From assembly GCA_004297555.1 (NCBI GenBank), contig SCSV01000112.1, positions 1 through 6,831 on the forward strand: DNA of 6,831 bases, in the 5' to 3' direction. Position numbers and translations under genes: made by a program. The DNA comes from Salinibacterium sp. (GTDB taxonomy: Bacteria > Actinomycetota > Actinomycetes > Actinomycetales > Microbacteriaceae). Positions 6,550-6,831 of the stretch are shown piece after piece. Positions within the stretch are counted from its first letter, which is position 1. Every line of letters starts with the position of its first letter. Below the pieces are notes generated by a model that saw nothing but the letters and a program-made list of their open reading frames with translations, did not search any database and was not told the origin of the DNA.

Positions 6550-6555
6550 ATCGTA
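6550..6555 (-). promoter_or_regulatory. -10 element of a probable leaderless promoter for the UbiA-family gene
   Basis: On the minus strand TACGAT (TAnnnT) is followed by GGCAGG and then the GTG start. The spacing puts transcription initiation on the G of GTG. A weak -35 candidate, TTCCTC (6577-6572), lies 16 nt upstream. GGCAGG abuts GTG too closely to act as a normal Shine-Dalgarno sequence. Confidence 0.45.
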
Positions 6556-6665
6556 GAGCGCAGGCGCTGCCGAGGAACGTACCCCGATCGCGCGGTTCAC
6601 CCCGACACCCCGAGCAGCGCGCCGAAGAAAGTCCGCAGGGAGGGGGAGGAGGGCGATGCGCCGAG

Positions 6666-6705
6666 GCGAGCGACTGCGTTGCCATCTGCAACGCAAGTCG
6701 CTCGC
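6666..6705. repeat. Large near-perfect hairpin (17-bp stem, one bulged A)
   Basis: The left arm is 6666-6682 (GCGAGCGACTGCGTTGC). The loop is CATCT (6683-6687). The right arm is 6688-6705, fully complementary apart from one extra A at 6695. The core GCGACTGC...GTCGC is shared with the hairpin at 5247-5265. No T-run follows on either strand, so it is not a standard terminator. It could be a REP-like palindrome, a regulatory RNA structure or a protein site. Confidence 0.75.
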
Positions 6706-6757
6706 GTCGATCGAGCTGTCCGTGATTCAGCTTCTCGGCCGTTTGGGGGTCGGCCCG

Positions 6758-6794
6758 CGTTGGTGGCTGGGTAAGCGAGCCACCAACGACTTTT
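6758..6794 (+). terminator. Terminator-like stem-loop followed by TTTT
   Basis: The arms are CGTTGGTGGCT (6758-6768) and AGCCACCAACG (6778-6788), a perfect 11-bp stem with a 9-nt loop, then AC and TTTT (6791-6794). On the plus strand this is the shape of an intrinsic terminator or attenuator. No confirmed plus-strand gene ends here. It could equally be the U-poor terminator of a minus-strand gene entering from the right, whose possible stop is TAG 6797-6795. Confidence 0.5.
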
Positions 6795-6831
6795 CTAGAG
6801 CCATGTCGATCGCCACGAGCGGTCACCTTGC

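Larger units (their letters stand above)
6544..6831. other. 288-bp region without a confident gene; structured, promoter- and hairpin-rich
   Basis: It holds the UbiA promoter at its left end, a purine run on the plus strand (6638-6653, ending in GGAGGAGGG), a large hairpin (6666-6705) and a terminator-like stem-loop (6758-6794). A plus-strand frame starting at ATG 6656, 3-9 nt after the purine run, stays open to the window edge (58 codons). Its third positions are less G/C-rich than in the surrounding genes, the predicted protein is unfamiliar, and the frame crosses both hairpins, so I do not call it a gene. On the minus strand a frame from the right edge ends at TAG 6797-6795, directly before the stem-loop, and could be the last 11 codons of a gene outside the window. 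The hairpins and weak coding signal suggest non-coding or leader DNA. Confidence 0.5.

Noticed and set aside
6544..6696. Longer N-terminus for the UbiA-family protein, starting at ATG 6696
   Set aside because: The extra 51 residues are Arg/Pro/Ala-rich, unlike UbiA N-termini, and overlap the large hairpin; GTG 6543 has a well-placed -10.

Overview
The window is high-GC bacterial DNA, roughly two thirds G+C by eye, with strongly G/C-biased third codon positions and frequent GTG starts. Gene content (an actinobacterial Ski2-like helicase with a DUF3516-type C-terminus, a PrmC-related methyltransferase of the actinobacterial type, and a zinc-ribbon SDR) points to an actinobacterium. The frequent word GGATGC, especially GCGGATGC, makes me lean towards Microbacteriaceae; that family placement is inference. 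Nothing here looks like phage, plasmid, CRISPR, tRNA or rRNA.

Layout from left to right. (1) 1-474, plus: the C-terminal part of an unrecognised multi-pass membrane protein that enters from the left edge. (2) 546-2260, minus: a tightly overlapping pair, a roughly 490-residue unusual SDR-fold protein (zinc ribbon plus Rossmann domain, no canonical catalytic Tyr) followed by a small SH3-like-domain protein. (3) 2261-2327: a short divergent promoter region. (4) 2328-5708, plus: a two-gene operon with a 3-nt gap, a PrmC/HemK-related methyltransferase whose NPPY-type catalytic motif reads ITPY, then an 845-residue DExH helicase. (5) 5713-6543, minus: a UbiA-family prenyltransferase, convergent with the helicase with only 4 bp between the stop codons. 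(6) 6544-6831: 288 bp without a confident gene. It holds the UbiA promoter, a large near-perfect hairpin, and a second stem-loop followed by TTTT that resembles an intrinsic terminator on the plus strand.

The genes are mostly housekeeping-like (RNA metabolism, protein modification, prenyl transfer) and do not form one obvious pathway. I do not see a clear new biological system. The most useful leads are the missing catalytic Asn in the methyltransferase, the missing Tyr in the SDR, two tandem perfect hairpins inside the helicase coding sequence with a related hairpin in the right-hand intergenic region, two apparently leaderless GTG starts, and the strand-biased octamer GCGGATGC (7 copies on plus, none seen on minus).
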